Of a stretch of DNA of 36,340 nt, positions 1 to 8,385 are shown piece by piece. The notes under the pieces were generated by a model. The model did not search any database, was not told where the DNA came from, and worked only from the letters and a program-made list of their open reading frames with translations. This DNA is from an uncultured Capnocytophaga sp. (GTDB lineage: Bacteria; Bacteroidota; Bacteroidia; Flavobacteriales; Flavobacteriaceae): NCBI GenBank assembly GCA_905372595.1, contig CAJPPS010000001.1:1-36340 (forward strand). The letters are read 5' to 3'. The position numbers and the translations under genes were made by a program. Numbering within the stretch: the first letter of the stretch is position 1; every line of letters begins with the position of its first letter.

Positions 1-43
1 CCCTTTCTTTTACAAAATTAAATATTATGCAAATTTATTGTAT

Positions 44-3000
44 CTACTCTTCCAAGCGAATATCCAATCCGAGTCCTTTGAGCTCATGCATAAGTACATT
101 AAAGGATTCAGGTAATCCTGGTTCAGGCATTACGTCCCCGTGAACAATAGCTTCATAGGTACGAGCACGACCAATAACATCATCGGACTTCACAGTAAGG
201 ATTTCTCGTAGGGTGCTAGAAGCTCCATAAGCCTCAAGAGCCCATACCTCCATCTCTCCGAAACGTTGTCCTCCGAACTGTGCCTTACCACCAAGTGGTT
301 GCTGTGTGATAAGTGAGTAAGGACCGATAGAACGAGCGTGCATCTTATCATCAATCATATGTCCAAGCTTGATCATATAGATAACTCCTACAGTAGCTTT
401 CTGGTCAAAACGCTCTCCAGTCCCTCCATCATAAAGATAAGTATGTCCGAAGGCGGGTACGCCTGCCTTATCTGTATATTCTGTAATCTGTTCTAGAGAT
501 GCTCCATCAAAGATAGGAGTTGCAAACTTCAAGTCTAGTTTTTGTCCTGCCCATCCAAGTACCGTTTCGTATATCTGCCCAATGTTCATACGAGAAGGCA
601 CCCCTAGAGGGTTCAGTACAATATCTACTGGAGTTCCATCTTCAAGGAATGGCATATCCTCATCACGAACGATACGGGCAACAATCCCCTTATTACCGTG
701 GCGTCCTGCCATCTTATCCCCTACTTTAAGCTTACGTTTCTTAGCGATATATATCTTAGCCAACTTCATAATACCTGCGGGAAGTTCGTCCCCTACGGAT
801 AGGGTAAACTTATCCCTACGGAGCATTCCTTGTAGGTCGTTCAGCTTAATTTTATAGTTATGAATCAAGTCATTTACCAGTTCATTGGTATGGTCATCAG
901 TAGTCCATCCTCCTGGAATAAGATGTGTATAGTCCTCAATCTCACGGAGTCCTTTCTGGGTATGTTTTTTTCCTTTAGCGATAATTTCCTCACCAAGGTC
1001 ATTGAATACCCCTTGAGATGTTTTTCCATTGACTAAGGAGAAGAGTTTATCAAGAAGGCGATCCTTAAGCGCTTCTGCTTTAGCATTGAAAGCAGCGTCT
1101 AGGGCAGCCATTTCATCTTTTTCTTTAGCGCGTTTTTGGCGCGTTTTTACCGCACGAGCGAAAAGCTTCTTGCCGATAACTACCCCTTCCAATGAAGGAG
1201 AAGCTTTTAAGGAAGCATCTTTCACGTCTCCTGCTTTATCTCCGAAGATAGCACGAAGAAGTTTCTCTTCTGGGGTAGGGTCTGACTCTCCTTTAGGAGT
1301 TACTTTCCCGATAAGGATATCCCCTGGCTTGATATTAGCCCCTATACGAACTATTCCGTTCTCATCAAGGTCTTTAGTAGCATCCTCAGAGACATTAGGA
1401 ATATCATTGGTAAGTTCCTCTTCTCCAAGCTTGGTATCACGTACATCCAATGTATATTCATCAATATGGATAGAAGTGAATATATCTTCACGGATTACTC
1501 GTTCAGAGATTACAATCGCATCCTCAAAGTTATACCCTTTCCAAGGCATAAAAGCTACCTTCATATTACGCCCTAAAGCAAGCTCACCATTCTGAGTAGC
1601 ATACCCTTCACAGAGTACTTGTCCTTTGCGTACACGGTCTCCTTTACGTACGATAGGTTTGAGGTTGATACAAGTTCCTTGGTTGGTACGGCGGAACTTA
1701 ATAAGGTTATAAGTAGTAAGTTCGTCATCAAAGGATACAAGGATTTCGTCCTCAGTACGATCATACTTAATTACAATTTTATCAGCATCTACGTAGGTTA
1801 CTGTTCCCTCACGTTCTGCATTCATCAGTACACGGGAGTCTGTAGCCACACGTTGCTCAAGCCCTGTTCCTACAATAGGAGCTTCAGGACGCAAGAGGGG
1901 TACTGCCTGACGCATCATATTGGATCCCATCAAAGCACGGTTCGCATCATCGTGCTCTAGGAAAGGAATCAATGAAGCCGAAATAGAAGCAATCTGGTTA
2001 GGAGCCACATCTATATAATCTACTTCCTCACGAGTAATTACAGGGAAGTCTCCATCTTCTTTCACTACAAGGCGTTCGTCAAGGATATTTCCTTGTTCAT
2101 CTACATTAATATTAGCTTGAGGAATCTTAAGTCCTTCTTCCTCCTCAGCACTCATATAGATAAGCTCATCAAGCTTTACTTTTCCATTTTCTACCTTTCG
2201 GTAAGGGGTTTCAATGAATCCCATATTATTTACCTTAGCATATACCGCCAAGGAAGAAATAAGCCCGATATTAGGTCCTTCAGGAGTTTCAATAGGACAA
2301 AGACGCCCATAGTGAGTATAGTGAACGTCACGCACCTCGAATCCGGCACGCTCACGAGAAAGACCTCCAGGTCCTAACGCTGAAAGACGACGCTTGTGGG
2401 TAATCTCTGCTAATGGATTGGTTTGATCCATAAACTGAGAAAGCTGGCTGGTTCCAAAGAAAGAGTTGATAACGGAAGAAAGTGTCTTAGCATTAATCAA
2501 ATCCATTGGAGTAAACACCTCATTATCACGTACATTCATACGCTCACGGATGGTACGAGCCATACGAGAAAGTCCCACTCCAAACTGAGCTGAAAGCTGC
2601 TCACCTACAGTACGTACACGTCGGTTAGAAAGGTGGTCAATATCATCCACTTCCGCCTTAGAGTTAATTAACTCAATAAGATATTTAACAATGGTGATAA
2701 TATCCTCTTTGGTTAGGACTTGCTTATCCATATTGATATCAAGCCCTAATTTTTTATTCATACGATAACGCCCTACATCTCCAAGGTTATAACGCTGATC
2801 CGAGAAGAAAAGCTTATCAATAATGTCTCGAGCTGTTTCCTCATCGGGTGGTTCTGCATTACGAAGCTGACGATAGATATGTTCTACTGCTTCTTTTTCA
2901 GAGTTGGTAGGGTCTTTCTGAAGGGTATTGTGGATAATGTTATAATCTACAGCACGCTCCTCTTCCTTATGAAGAAGAATTGTCTTCACATTGGCTTCCA

Positions 3001-3841
3001 CAATTTGGTCAATATGCTCCTTCTCAAGAACAGTATCACGGTCAAGAATAATCTCATTACGTTCTATAGAAACTACCTCTCCTGTATCCTCATCTACGAA
3101 ATCCTCGTGCCAAGTATTAAGCACACGAGCCGCAAGACGACGCCCAAGGTACTTTTTAAGCCCTGTTTTGGAAACTTTTACCTCCTCTGCTAGGTCAAAT
3201 ATTTCAAGAATATCCTTATCACGCTCAAAACCAATAGCACGGAAAAGAGTGGTTACAGGAAGTTTCTTCTTACGGTCAATGTAAGCATACATTACATTGT
3301 TAATATCGGTAGTGAATTCAATCCAAGAACCCTTGAAAGGAATGATACGAGCCGAATAGAGCTTGGTACCATTGGCGTGGAAAGACTGCCCGAAGAAAAC
3401 CCCTGGCGAACGGTGTAACTGAGAAACAATTACTCGCTCTGCCCCATTGATGATAAAGGTACCGCTACCGGTCATATAAGGGATAGTACCCAGATACACA
3501 TCCTGCACAATGGTTTCAAAATCCTCGTGCTCAGGATCTGTACAATAGAGCTTCAAGCGCGCCTTAAGCGGAACACTGTAAGTGAGCCCACGCTCAATAC
3601 ATTCCTCCACTCCATAGCGAGGAGGATCCACAAAATAATCAAGAAATTCAAGAACAAACTGGTTGCGGGTATCCGAAATAGGGAAGTTTTCTTTAAAAGT
3701 GCTATAAAGCCCTTCATTACTTCTGGCATCGGACTTGGTATCTATCTGGAAGAAATCTTGAAAGGACTTCACCTGAATATCCAAAAAGTCAGGATAATCA
3801 GGCACGTGCTTAGTAGAAGCAAAATTGATTCTGGCAGCCAT
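44..3841 (-). CDS. rpoB: DNA-directed RNA polymerase subunit beta
   Basis: Beta subunit of RNA polymerase, 1265 residues, a normal length for the Bacteroidota form. Seen in the sequence: the rifampicin-pocket region around residues 460-490 (SQFMDQTNPLAEITHKRRLS then GPGGLSRERAGFEVRDVHYT), the segment PIETPEGPNIGL, the catalytic-core segment KGYNFEDAIVISER, the GDKMAGRHGNKG motif, and the C-terminal GGKAQFGGQRFGEMEVWALE block. The ATG at 3841 gives MAARINFAST, the expected N-terminus. rpoC should follow to the left of the window; only about 40 AT-rich bases are visible there. Upstream there is no rplL or rplJ; the nearest upstream gene is an unrelated secreted protein 266 bp away, and rpoB has its own consensus promoter. 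The classical rifampicin-resistance positions (E. coli D516, H526, S531) are wild type. The identification is certain. Confidence 0.99.
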   Translation of the reverse strand: MAARINFASTKHVPDYPDFLDIQVKSFQDFFQIDTKSDARSNEGLYSTFKENFPISDTRNQFVLEFLDYFVDPPRYGVEECIERGLTYSVPLKARLKLYCTDPEHEDFETIVQDVYLGTIPYMTGSGTFIINGAERVIVSQLHRSPGVFFGQSFHANGTKLYSARIIPFKGSWIEFTTDINNVMYAYIDRKKKLPVTTLFRAIGFERDKDILEIFDLAEEVKVSKTGLKKYLGRRLAARVLNTWHEDFVDEDTGEVVSIERNEIILDRDTVLEKEHIDQIVEANVKTILLHKEEERAVDYNIIHNTLQKDPTNSEKEAVEHIYRQLRNAEPPDEETARDIIDKLFFSDQRYNLGDVGRYRMNKKLGLDINMDKQVLTKEDIITIVKYLIELINSKAEVDDIDHLSNRRVRTVGEQLSAQFGVGLSRMARTIRERMNVRDNEVFTPMDLINAKTLSSVINSFFGTSQLSQFMDQTNPLAEITHKRRLSALGPGGLSRERAGFEVRDVHYTHYGRLCPIETPEGPNIGLISSLAVYAKVNNMGFIETPYRKVENGKVKLDELIYMSAEEEEGLKIPQANINVDEQGNILDERLVVKEDGDFPVITREEVDYIDVAPNQIASISASLIPFLEHDDANRALMGSNMMRQAVPLLRPEAPIVGTGLEQRVATDSRVLMNAEREGTVTYVDADKIVIKYDRTEDEILVSFDDELTTYNLIKFRRTNQGTCINLKPIVRKGDRVRKGQVLCEGYATQNGELALGRNMKVAFMPWKGYNFEDAIVISERVIREDIFTSIHIDEYTLDVRDTKLGEEELTNDIPNVSEDATKDLDENGIVRIGANIKPGDILIGKVTPKGESDPTPEEKLLRAIFGDKAGDVKDASLKASPSLEGVVIGKKLFARAVKTRQKRAKEKDEMAALDAAFNAKAEALKDRLLDKLFSLVNGKTSQGVFNDLGEEIIAKGKKHTQKGLREIEDYTHLIPGGWTTDDHTNELVNDLIHNYKIKLNDLQGMLRRDKFTLSVGDELPAGIMKLAKIYIAKKRKLKVGDKMAGRHGNKGIVARIVRDEDMPFLEDGTPVDIVLNPLGVPSRMNIGQIYETVLGWAGQKLDLKFATPIFDGASLEQITEYTDKAGVPAFGHTYLYDGGTGERFDQKATVGVIYMIKLGHMIDDKMHARSIGPYSLITQQPLGGKAQFGGQRFGEMEVWALEAYGASSTLREILTVKSDDVIGRARTYEAIVHGDVMPEPGLPESFNVLMHELKGLGLDIRLEE

Positions 3842-3984
3842 CTAGTATAATTATTAATTCATTAATGATTGTTTTCTGAAAAAAATAGGCTCAATACACA
3901 ACAAATTCCAGTCCATAAAATACATTTAAGAACTGGTACTCAGTGAGTTATTTGAATAATTGATACATACTCTTTTCAAGAGGG

Positions 3985-4016
3985 CAAAGATAATACTATT
4001 TTTCCAGATAACCAAA
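3985..4016 (-). promoter_or_regulatory. rpoB promoter, Bacteroidota type
   Basis: Read on the minus strand this is TTTG, 20 bases, TATCTTTG, matching the Bacteroidota housekeeping sigma consensus (TTTG at -33, TAnnTTTG at -7). Transcription should start near 3978, leaving a leader of about 137 nt before the rpoB ATG. I see no ORF in the leader. Confidence 0.75.
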
Positions 4017-4107
4017 CGGACATTTGTTAATTATCCCTTGCCAACTGTTAATTTCTCGTGATATTTTCTAGAGAAAGACTCAAAAGGAGCAAGCAAAATA
4101 CCCTATA

Positions 4108-5064
4108 CTAATAATACTTAATAATCCTTTGCGTAACAAGGAACACGCCTTCACTATCAGAAGTTATTTTCTCAATCCAGTTATGATGCTCGTCATACTT
4201 ATACGTATAGAAATGAGAATTATTACATTTTACCTTTGGATTTTCTAAAAGATCGCCCTCTTTCTTGTGTTCTATCGCAACGTCTCCTTTCTCGTTGTAC
4301 TCATACGAATACTTTATAAAAGAAGTATTGTCCCACCAATGTTCTTTTTTACTTATCTTTCCTTGAGTATCATAGACAAAGACATCTCTGTATTGTACGT
4401 CTCCTGAAGGAATTGCTGCCCACTTGAGGGAGGTAAGTTTCCCTTCTTTATTATAAACAAAAGTAAGATGTGTGGTAGAAGCATATATTTTCCCTTGGTT
4501 GTGTCGTATAGAGGAAATCTTCTCTTCTGTCAGTTGTCCTAAAGAATCATAGGTATAAGTACTATGTTCCTTAAGCAGATTCCCTTGATAGGTCAGCGCA
4601 GAGGTTTTTCTTGCCTTGGGGTCATTGTCCATTGGATCATACTGATATATGACAGACCAACAATGATCTCGTTCTTTTTCAGGAAGTTCCCCTGTGTCAT
4701 AGATTTCAGTATAGCCTGATAGACGATATAGCTTATCATACAGGAAAGTAGTCTTCACCATACAATGTGTAGGCGCATCATATTCCTCATAGGTTAGTTT
4801 TCTTCCTTTCTCATCGAAAGTAATACGGCGCTTTACTATCTCGAGGGTTTTGTATGCTGTTTCATAAGTACGATTGCGGTAATGCTCCAAAGAAGTATAG
4901 TAATTCTCCTCCACCGAGAGCACCTTTCCTTTGAGATTTTTGAACTCTTCATAGGAATCTACCTCTTGGGCTCTTACACAAAAACCGAATAGAAAAAAGA
5001 AGCAAATAATCCCTCTCACCCCTGAAAGAGGAATTAATAACCAATGGGGAGTAACTGATTTCAT
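4108..5064 (-). CDS. Secreted hypothetical protein with YD/RHS-like repeats
   Basis: 318 residues, function not recognised. It begins with a long hydrophobic signal (about residues 18-31, IICFFFLFGFCV) followed by a likely signal peptidase I site ending in RAQ, so it is probably exported. The mature part contains about six imperfect repeats of the kind YxYDxxGxL followed by charged residues (for example YTYDSLGQLTEEK, FVYNKEGKLTSLK, FVYDTQGKISKKE, YEYNEKGDVAIEH), which resemble single YD/RHS beta-strand repeats. There is no lipobox, no RHS core domain and no C-terminal toxin domain, and the protein is far shorter than RHS toxins. It lies 21 nt downstream of the SMI1/KNR4-like gene and is probably cotranscribed with it. 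The role is unknown. Confidence 0.7.
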   Translation of the reverse strand: MKSVTPHWLLIPLSGVRGIICFFFLFGFCVRAQEVDSYEEFKNLKGKVLSVEENYYTSLEHYRNRTYETAYKTLEIVKRRITFDEKGRKLTYEEYDAPTHCMVKTTFLYDKLYRLSGYTEIYDTGELPEKERDHCWSVIYQYDPMDNDPKARKTSALTYQGNLLKEHSTYTYDSLGQLTEEKISSIRHNQGKIYASTTHLTFVYNKEGKLTSLKWAAIPSGDVQYRDVFVYDTQGKISKKEHWWDNTSFIKYSYEYNEKGDVAIEHKKEGDLLENPKVKCNNSHFYTYKYDEHHNWIEKITSDSEGVFLVTQRIIKYY

Positions 5065-5085
5065 AAAGTATCTAAATTAGTAAAA

Positions 5086-5736
5086 TTAAAAAGTCTCTAA
5101 TTTTCCTCTCCAGAACTCCATAGCTGTTTCGGCAAACTCTCTTACATAGTCATCTTCATCGGCAAGAAAAGGCTTTATATGAGTCTCTACGTCCGAGGCA
5201 ATAGAAAGAACTATGATAGAATAGATACGTGAAGAACGGTTTTGATCATAGCTTTCATCTTCTGTGTCAAGGTTGTCAATCTCTTGGTATAACTGTTCAA
5301 TAATTTCCTTTCTTCCTTCAAAGTCCTCTAGAGTTCTAGATGGAAAATCAAATACATTTTCGGGGAGGTCTTTTAGCTCATCAAAGTCATAAGCCTCCTC
5401 GTGCTGCTCAATAACCTCAAGCAAACGACTGATACTCTTAAAGCGAGGTTGTTGTTGGTCTTGGAACTCGTGATCAAGATGGCAGACCATTCCCTTACGA
5501 GCTCCTCCGACGAACACACACCAATAATTGGAATTTTCATCCGTAAGGATTACTCTCAGGTCGTTAAAAAGGGTATAATCATTGAAAAAATCCTGCATTC
5601 CCTCAAAATCCTCATCTTCAACAGCTATAAAACCATCTCTTCTACGAATAAAACGCTCTTCTCCATAGAATTTTTCCAATTGTTCTATATCTTTGTTGTC
5701 AATTCCTGCTTTTTTGAGTTCGTCAAATACTTTCAT
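5086..5736 (-). CDS. SMI1/KNR4 (SUKH)-like cytosolic protein
   Basis: 216 residues, strongly acidic, with no signal peptide or membrane segment. The middle part (about residues 65-110, NYWCVFVGGARKGMVCHLDHE then RFKSISRLLEVI) looks like the SMI1/KNR4 fold: a strand reporting a glycine-rich surface, a short loop, and then a helix after a [PR]RF[RK]S motif. The C-terminal part (about 120-216) is helical and rich in Asp and Glu. Proteins of this fold often serve as immunity proteins to contact-dependent or polymorphic toxins, but many have other or unknown roles. The downstream neighbour has YD-like repeats, which makes an immunity role worth considering, although no toxin domain is seen. The family call is from pattern recognition only. 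A candidate -7 element lies at 5801-5808. Confidence 0.6.
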   Translation of the reverse strand: MKVFDELKKAGIDNKDIEQLEKFYGEERFIRRRDGFIAVEDEDFEGMQDFFNDYTLFNDLRVILTDENSNYWCVFVGGARKGMVCHLDHEFQDQQQPRFKSISRLLEVIEQHEEAYDFDELKDLPENVFDFPSRTLEDFEGRKEIIEQLYQEIDNLDTEDESYDQNRSSRIYSIIVLSIASDVETHIKPFLADEDDYVREFAETAMEFWRGKLETF

Positions 5737-5800
5737 AAGATTATTAAGGATTAAATACTGATTAATTATTAGGAATTACTAGCTAAAGAATCTGTAGAAG

Positions 5801-5808
5801 CAAAAATA
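5801..5808 (-). promoter_or_regulatory. Candidate -7 element upstream of the SMI1/KNR4-like gene
   Basis: On the minus strand this reads TATTTTTG, a match to TAnnTTTG, 64 nt upstream of the ATG at 5736. No TTTG is found about 20 nt further upstream, so the call is weak. Confidence 0.35.
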
Positions 5809-5859
5809 AGGTATCCTTGTTATACTTTTGAAAAGCAAAAAAAGAACCTAGATTCAAAT

Positions 5860-5887
5860 GGGAGCTCAGGTTATACTCTGAGCCCCC
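5860..5887 (-). terminator. Hairpin downstream of the DUF4476 gene
   Basis: Inverted repeat with a 10-position stem (5860-5869 with 5878-5887, one mismatch) and an 8-nt loop; the core is GCTCAG/CTGAGC. It lies 41 nt past the stop of the minus-strand gene at 5929. There is no U-tract immediately after the stem; a run of seven T's begins only about 15 nt later. It may be a terminator or an RNA 3'-end stabiliser. Confidence 0.4.
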
Positions 5888-5928
5888 TTAACTATAGAAG
5901 ATTATGATTTAGAACAAAATAGTAATAC

Positions 5929-6771
5929 CTACTGCTTAGAGATAAACCTCATCAGGTCTTTACGATAACGTTCGAAAGTAAAGACTTCATAGAGTGTAAA
6001 GTAATTCCCCTTATCTACACAACGGGGGTAGAGAGCCGTTGCCCACTGATATTTATCCTTATCAAAGTTGAATTCAGTAATCAATAGTTTTATCTGAGCA
6101 CAGGTAAAGGCTACCTTGGGTTGAGCTTGGAGGTATTCATTCCTTTCGGAGTCAAAGGAAAGCCTCCTATAAGCATTATAAAAAGTAGTAAATACATCAT
6201 CTGGCATTACCCTCATACTAGGATTCTCGGGAAGATGAGGGGTAGCGCGATAGGGGTTATTCCACAAATCATTCCAGTTCTGCACCCCATACCATTGTTC
6301 TTGTATAGGATAAGTATCCAGTTCATAGAGCCCATATCTTATAAAATAATCCAGTACAGTACGGCTATTAGGCTGAGGATATAGGGTAGAACGGTATACA
6401 AGGTACCCATTGAGGTATATGGTTATAGGTTGAGGCCTAGAAGGAAGGTCAAAAAAGCGAAATTTTCCTGTATCTCCACTTATCTGCTGTGCTCCTACCG
6501 ACACGGTAAAATAGCCTCTTTCAGGGATTCGTAGAAAGACTTCACTAGTACCTGGTGCCTGCATCTCCCATTGGTATTGTTGAGGAGAGTTCCGGTATTG
6601 GTCAAGGTCAGGACGCCTTTGGCTCCCTCCATCTACCTCTATCTGAATACGTAATTTATTGATATCAGAAAGTTTAGCTTCATTCTGTAAGTGCTTGCCT
6701 ACAGTAGCGGCTTCTTGAGCTGAAAGCAAGGCTGTCATCCCAAGTGCAAGGAATAAAAATTGTTTTTTCAT
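5929..6771 (-). CDS. Secreted protein with C-terminal DUF4476 domain
   Basis: 280 residues with a clear signal peptide, MKKQFLFLALGMTALLSA, cleaved before QEAA. The C-terminal 90 residues match DUF4476: MRVMPDDVFTTFYNAYRRLSFDSER, then TCAQIKLLITEFNFDKDKYQWA, then ALYPRCVDKGNYFTLYEVFTF. The order 'short helix, Q-[IV]-K-x-L-[IL], F-[DN]-x-D-K' is characteristic of the family. The N-terminal half (about 40-130) looks like a beta-sandwich (TSEVFLRIPERGYFTVSV, PITIYLNGYLVYRS). DUF4476 proteins are common in Bacteroidota and have no assigned activity. The gene is the last of a minus-strand group with pssA (23 nt upstream) and the FKBP lipoprotein. Extracytoplasmic location is inferred from the signal peptide. 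Confidence 0.8.
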   Translation of the reverse strand: MKKQFLFLALGMTALLSAQEAATVGKHLQNEAKLSDINKLRIQIEVDGGSQRRPDLDQYRNSPQQYQWEMQAPGTSEVFLRIPERGYFTVSVGAQQISGDTGKFRFFDLPSRPQPITIYLNGYLVYRSTLYPQPNSRTVLDYFIRYGLYELDTYPIQEQWYGVQNWNDLWNNPYRATPHLPENPSMRVMPDDVFTTFYNAYRRLSFDSERNEYLQAQPKVAFTCAQIKLLITEFNFDKDKYQWATALYPRCVDKGNYFTLYEVFTFERYRKDLMRFISKQ

Positions 6772-6794
6772 TTAAGTATCTTTATTATCACCTC

Positions 6795-7499
6795 CTAGTG
6801 ATTCTTCTTCTCTAGTTGGTTCTGTAGAATAGATAGCAAAATATATGCCAAAATAATCATTGGCAATGCTGTAACCTTAAAGATAAGAAGCAAAAGTACC
6901 GAAAGAAGCAGGTAAATATACTTCATCGCATTATGTTTCCAAGAGAAATCCTTAAACTTCAGTGCCAAGAGTGGTATATTACTATTGAGCAGATAACAAC
7001 TTAGTACAGTAAGTGATAGTGTTGCCCACAAGGGTAAAGCTGAGATATAAGAAGCCTCATTGACAATCACTCCAATAGAGGTGATAAGCAAGGCATTAGC
7101 AGGAGTAGGAAGCCCTATAAATCCGTGTGCCTGCCGAGCATCTATATTAAAGCGAGCTAGGCGATAAGCAGAGGCTAAGGTAACCAGATAACCTACAAAA
7201 GGCAAATAGAAATGACTCAGACTACCATAATGAGCTGCATCATAGCTGATAAGCCAATACATCACCTGACCAGGAACTAAACCGGAGGTAACCATATCAG
7301 CAAGGGAATCCAACTGGAGCCCTAAAGGAGAGGTTACCTTCAGGGCACGAGCAAGAAAGCCGTCAAAGAAATCAAAGGTAATTCCTATAGCTATCCACAA
7401 GAGAGTCCATTGGAATTCCTGCTCAAGAGCGAATTTCAGAGCAATAATCCCCGAAAAGAGGTTCAGGAGGGTAAGAAGGTTAGGGAGATGTTTTTTCAT
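6795..7499 (-). CDS. pssA: CDP-diacylglycerol--serine O-phosphatidyltransferase
   Basis: Integral membrane enzyme that makes phosphatidylserine from CDP-diacylglycerol and serine, the first step towards phosphatidylethanolamine. The 234-residue protein contains a perfect CDP-alcohol phosphotransferase signature at residues 46-68: D46 G47, A50 R51, G60, D64, D68 with the canonical DG-x2-AR-x8-G-x3-D-x3-D spacing. Short hydrophobic helices at the N-terminus (LPNLLTLLNLFSGIIALKFA) and several after residue 70 fit the family topology. The N-terminal sequence and length fit the PssA subgroup rather than phosphatidylglycerophosphate synthase. It starts 3 nt after the stop of the FKBP lipoprotein gene, so the two are almost certainly cotranscribed. 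No phosphatidylserine decarboxylase gene is in the window. Confidence 0.93.
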   Translation of the reverse strand: MKKHLPNLLTLLNLFSGIIALKFALEQEFQWTLLWIAIGITFDFFDGFLARALKVTSPLGLQLDSLADMVTSGLVPGQVMYWLISYDAAHYGSLSHFYLPFVGYLVTLASAYRLARFNIDARQAHGFIGLPTPANALLITSIGVIVNEASYISALPLWATLSLTVLSCYLLNSNIPLLALKFKDFSWKHNAMKYIYLLLSVLLLLIFKVTALPMIILAYILLSILQNQLEKKNH

Positions 7500-7502
7500 T
7501 AT

Positions 7503-8318
7503 CTAAGAGCATTGGTTGGCATCAAGATAGTCCGCTTTGTTATTTCCATTACAGTCCGGAAAGGTAATTGTCCCATCTGAATGATGAATAATCTCATCTA
7601 TAGAAGGGATTCCATCGCCATCGTGGTCATATTTTTGAGTCTTGAGGAGCTTAATCTGGAAGATAAGGGGGGCATAAGCAGGCACCCCTACAGTTCCTGT
7701 ATAGTATGCTATAGGAGAGGGAAGGAAGAAAATCCCCATTCCTCCTGTGGTAGGAGGTGTCAGTATCCCTGTAGAGGTATCTTCTGTAGCACTATCTGAG
7801 GAGTCTTTCATTAGGGCTACCCCCTCACGGAACCCTATAATAGCCCCTCCCAGATAAGCATTCGCCTGAGTCCCTAAGAGGTCGAACCAAGTATTAGTCC
7901 TTAAGGTCATTGCTTGGTCAAACACCTTCCCCTTAAGTGTCTGCCCCTTATAGAGGACAAAAGACCTATCAGCTACTGTTGCTTGGGTACCATTTCCTTC
8001 TTGAAGGATTAGGTAATACATTGTAGTATCATAGTAATTACCGTGACGATCCAGAGCTTTGATTACTTTTCTCTTTAAGTTAGGATGCTCCCAAAGAGCA
8101 GTTTTGGAGGCGTTTCCCCCTGCAAGGGTATCGAGAATAAAATTCTTCTGAGCATCCAATTCGCAGAAGTGCGTGCGAAGGTAGGCTTGTATATCTCGGT
8201 CATTCTCAGGGATAACTTCCGCCATTTCACGGATTTGCACTCCATTATCATCACTTTTTCGGCAGGAGAATACTCCTAAAGAAAGCAGTGCGACAAGGCA
8301 TATATACTTCTTTGTCAT
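7503..8318 (-). CDS. FKBP-type peptidyl-prolyl isomerase lipoprotein
   Basis: 271 residues. The signal ends in a lipobox (VFSC, Cys19), followed by RKSDDN, which resembles the lysine/acidic surface-export signal known from Capnocytophaga lipoproteins. The FKBP-like domain spans about residues 95-230: YYLILQEGNGT, SFVLYKGQTLKGKVFDQ, then IGFREGVALMKDSS and, after a linker, PSPIAYYTGTVGVPAYAPLIFQIKLLK. A low-complexity insert rich in Ser, Thr and Gly (about 172-193) interrupts the FKBP flap. The last 40 residues hold calcium-loop-like segments (DHDGDGIPSIDE, then DCNGNNKADYLDAN). This combination is known in flavobacterial extracytoplasmic FKBPs. Expected role: folding helper for exported proteins in the periplasm or at the outer membrane. 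It is the first gene of an operon with pssA and the DUF4476 gene. Confidence 0.85.
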   Translation of the reverse strand: MTKKYICLVALLSLGVFSCRKSDDNGVQIREMAEVIPENDRDIQAYLRTHFCELDAQKNFILDTLAGGNASKTALWEHPNLKRKVIKALDRHGNYYDTTMYYLILQEGNGTQATVADRSFVLYKGQTLKGKVFDQAMTLRTNTWFDLLGTQANAYLGGAIIGFREGVALMKDSSDSATEDTSTGILTPPTTGGMGIFFLPSPIAYYTGTVGVPAYAPLIFQIKLLKTQKYDHDGDGIPSIDEIIHHSDGTITFPDCNGNNKADYLDANQCS

Positions 8319-8368
8319 CAGGTAAAAATTTATCTATGAAATTGGGTGCAAGTTACGAAAAAAACTTG

Positions 8369-8376
8369 TATTTTTG
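8369..8376 (+). promoter_or_regulatory. -7 element for the S4-protein operon
   Basis: TATTTTTG, an exact match to TAnnTTTG. The nearest upstream TTG (8342-8344) is 24 nt away, longer than the usual 19-21. The predicted start of transcription (about 8381-8384) is only a few bases before the ATG at 8386, so the mRNA may be leaderless or nearly so. The 67-bp gap to the divergent FKBP gene must hold both promoters. Confidence 0.55.
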
Positions 8377-8385
8377 CAAAAAAAA

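Noticed and set aside
1029..1595. 188-codon open frame on the plus strand inside rpoB
   Set aside because: It is antisense to highly conserved RpoB coding sequence, is Ser/Arg-rich and low in complexity, and has no promoter or recognisable domain.
2375..2465. Possible rifampicin-resistance changes in RpoB
   Set aside because: The residues matching E. coli D516, H526 and S531 are the sensitive type. Other differences in the pocket (Thr and Ala replacing Asn518 and Ser522) look like lineage variation.
3931..3949. Palindrome ACTCAGTGAGT in the rpoB leader as a regulatory hairpin
   Set aside because: The stem is only 5 bp with a one-base centre, which cannot form a stable RNA hairpin, and there is no extended pairing.
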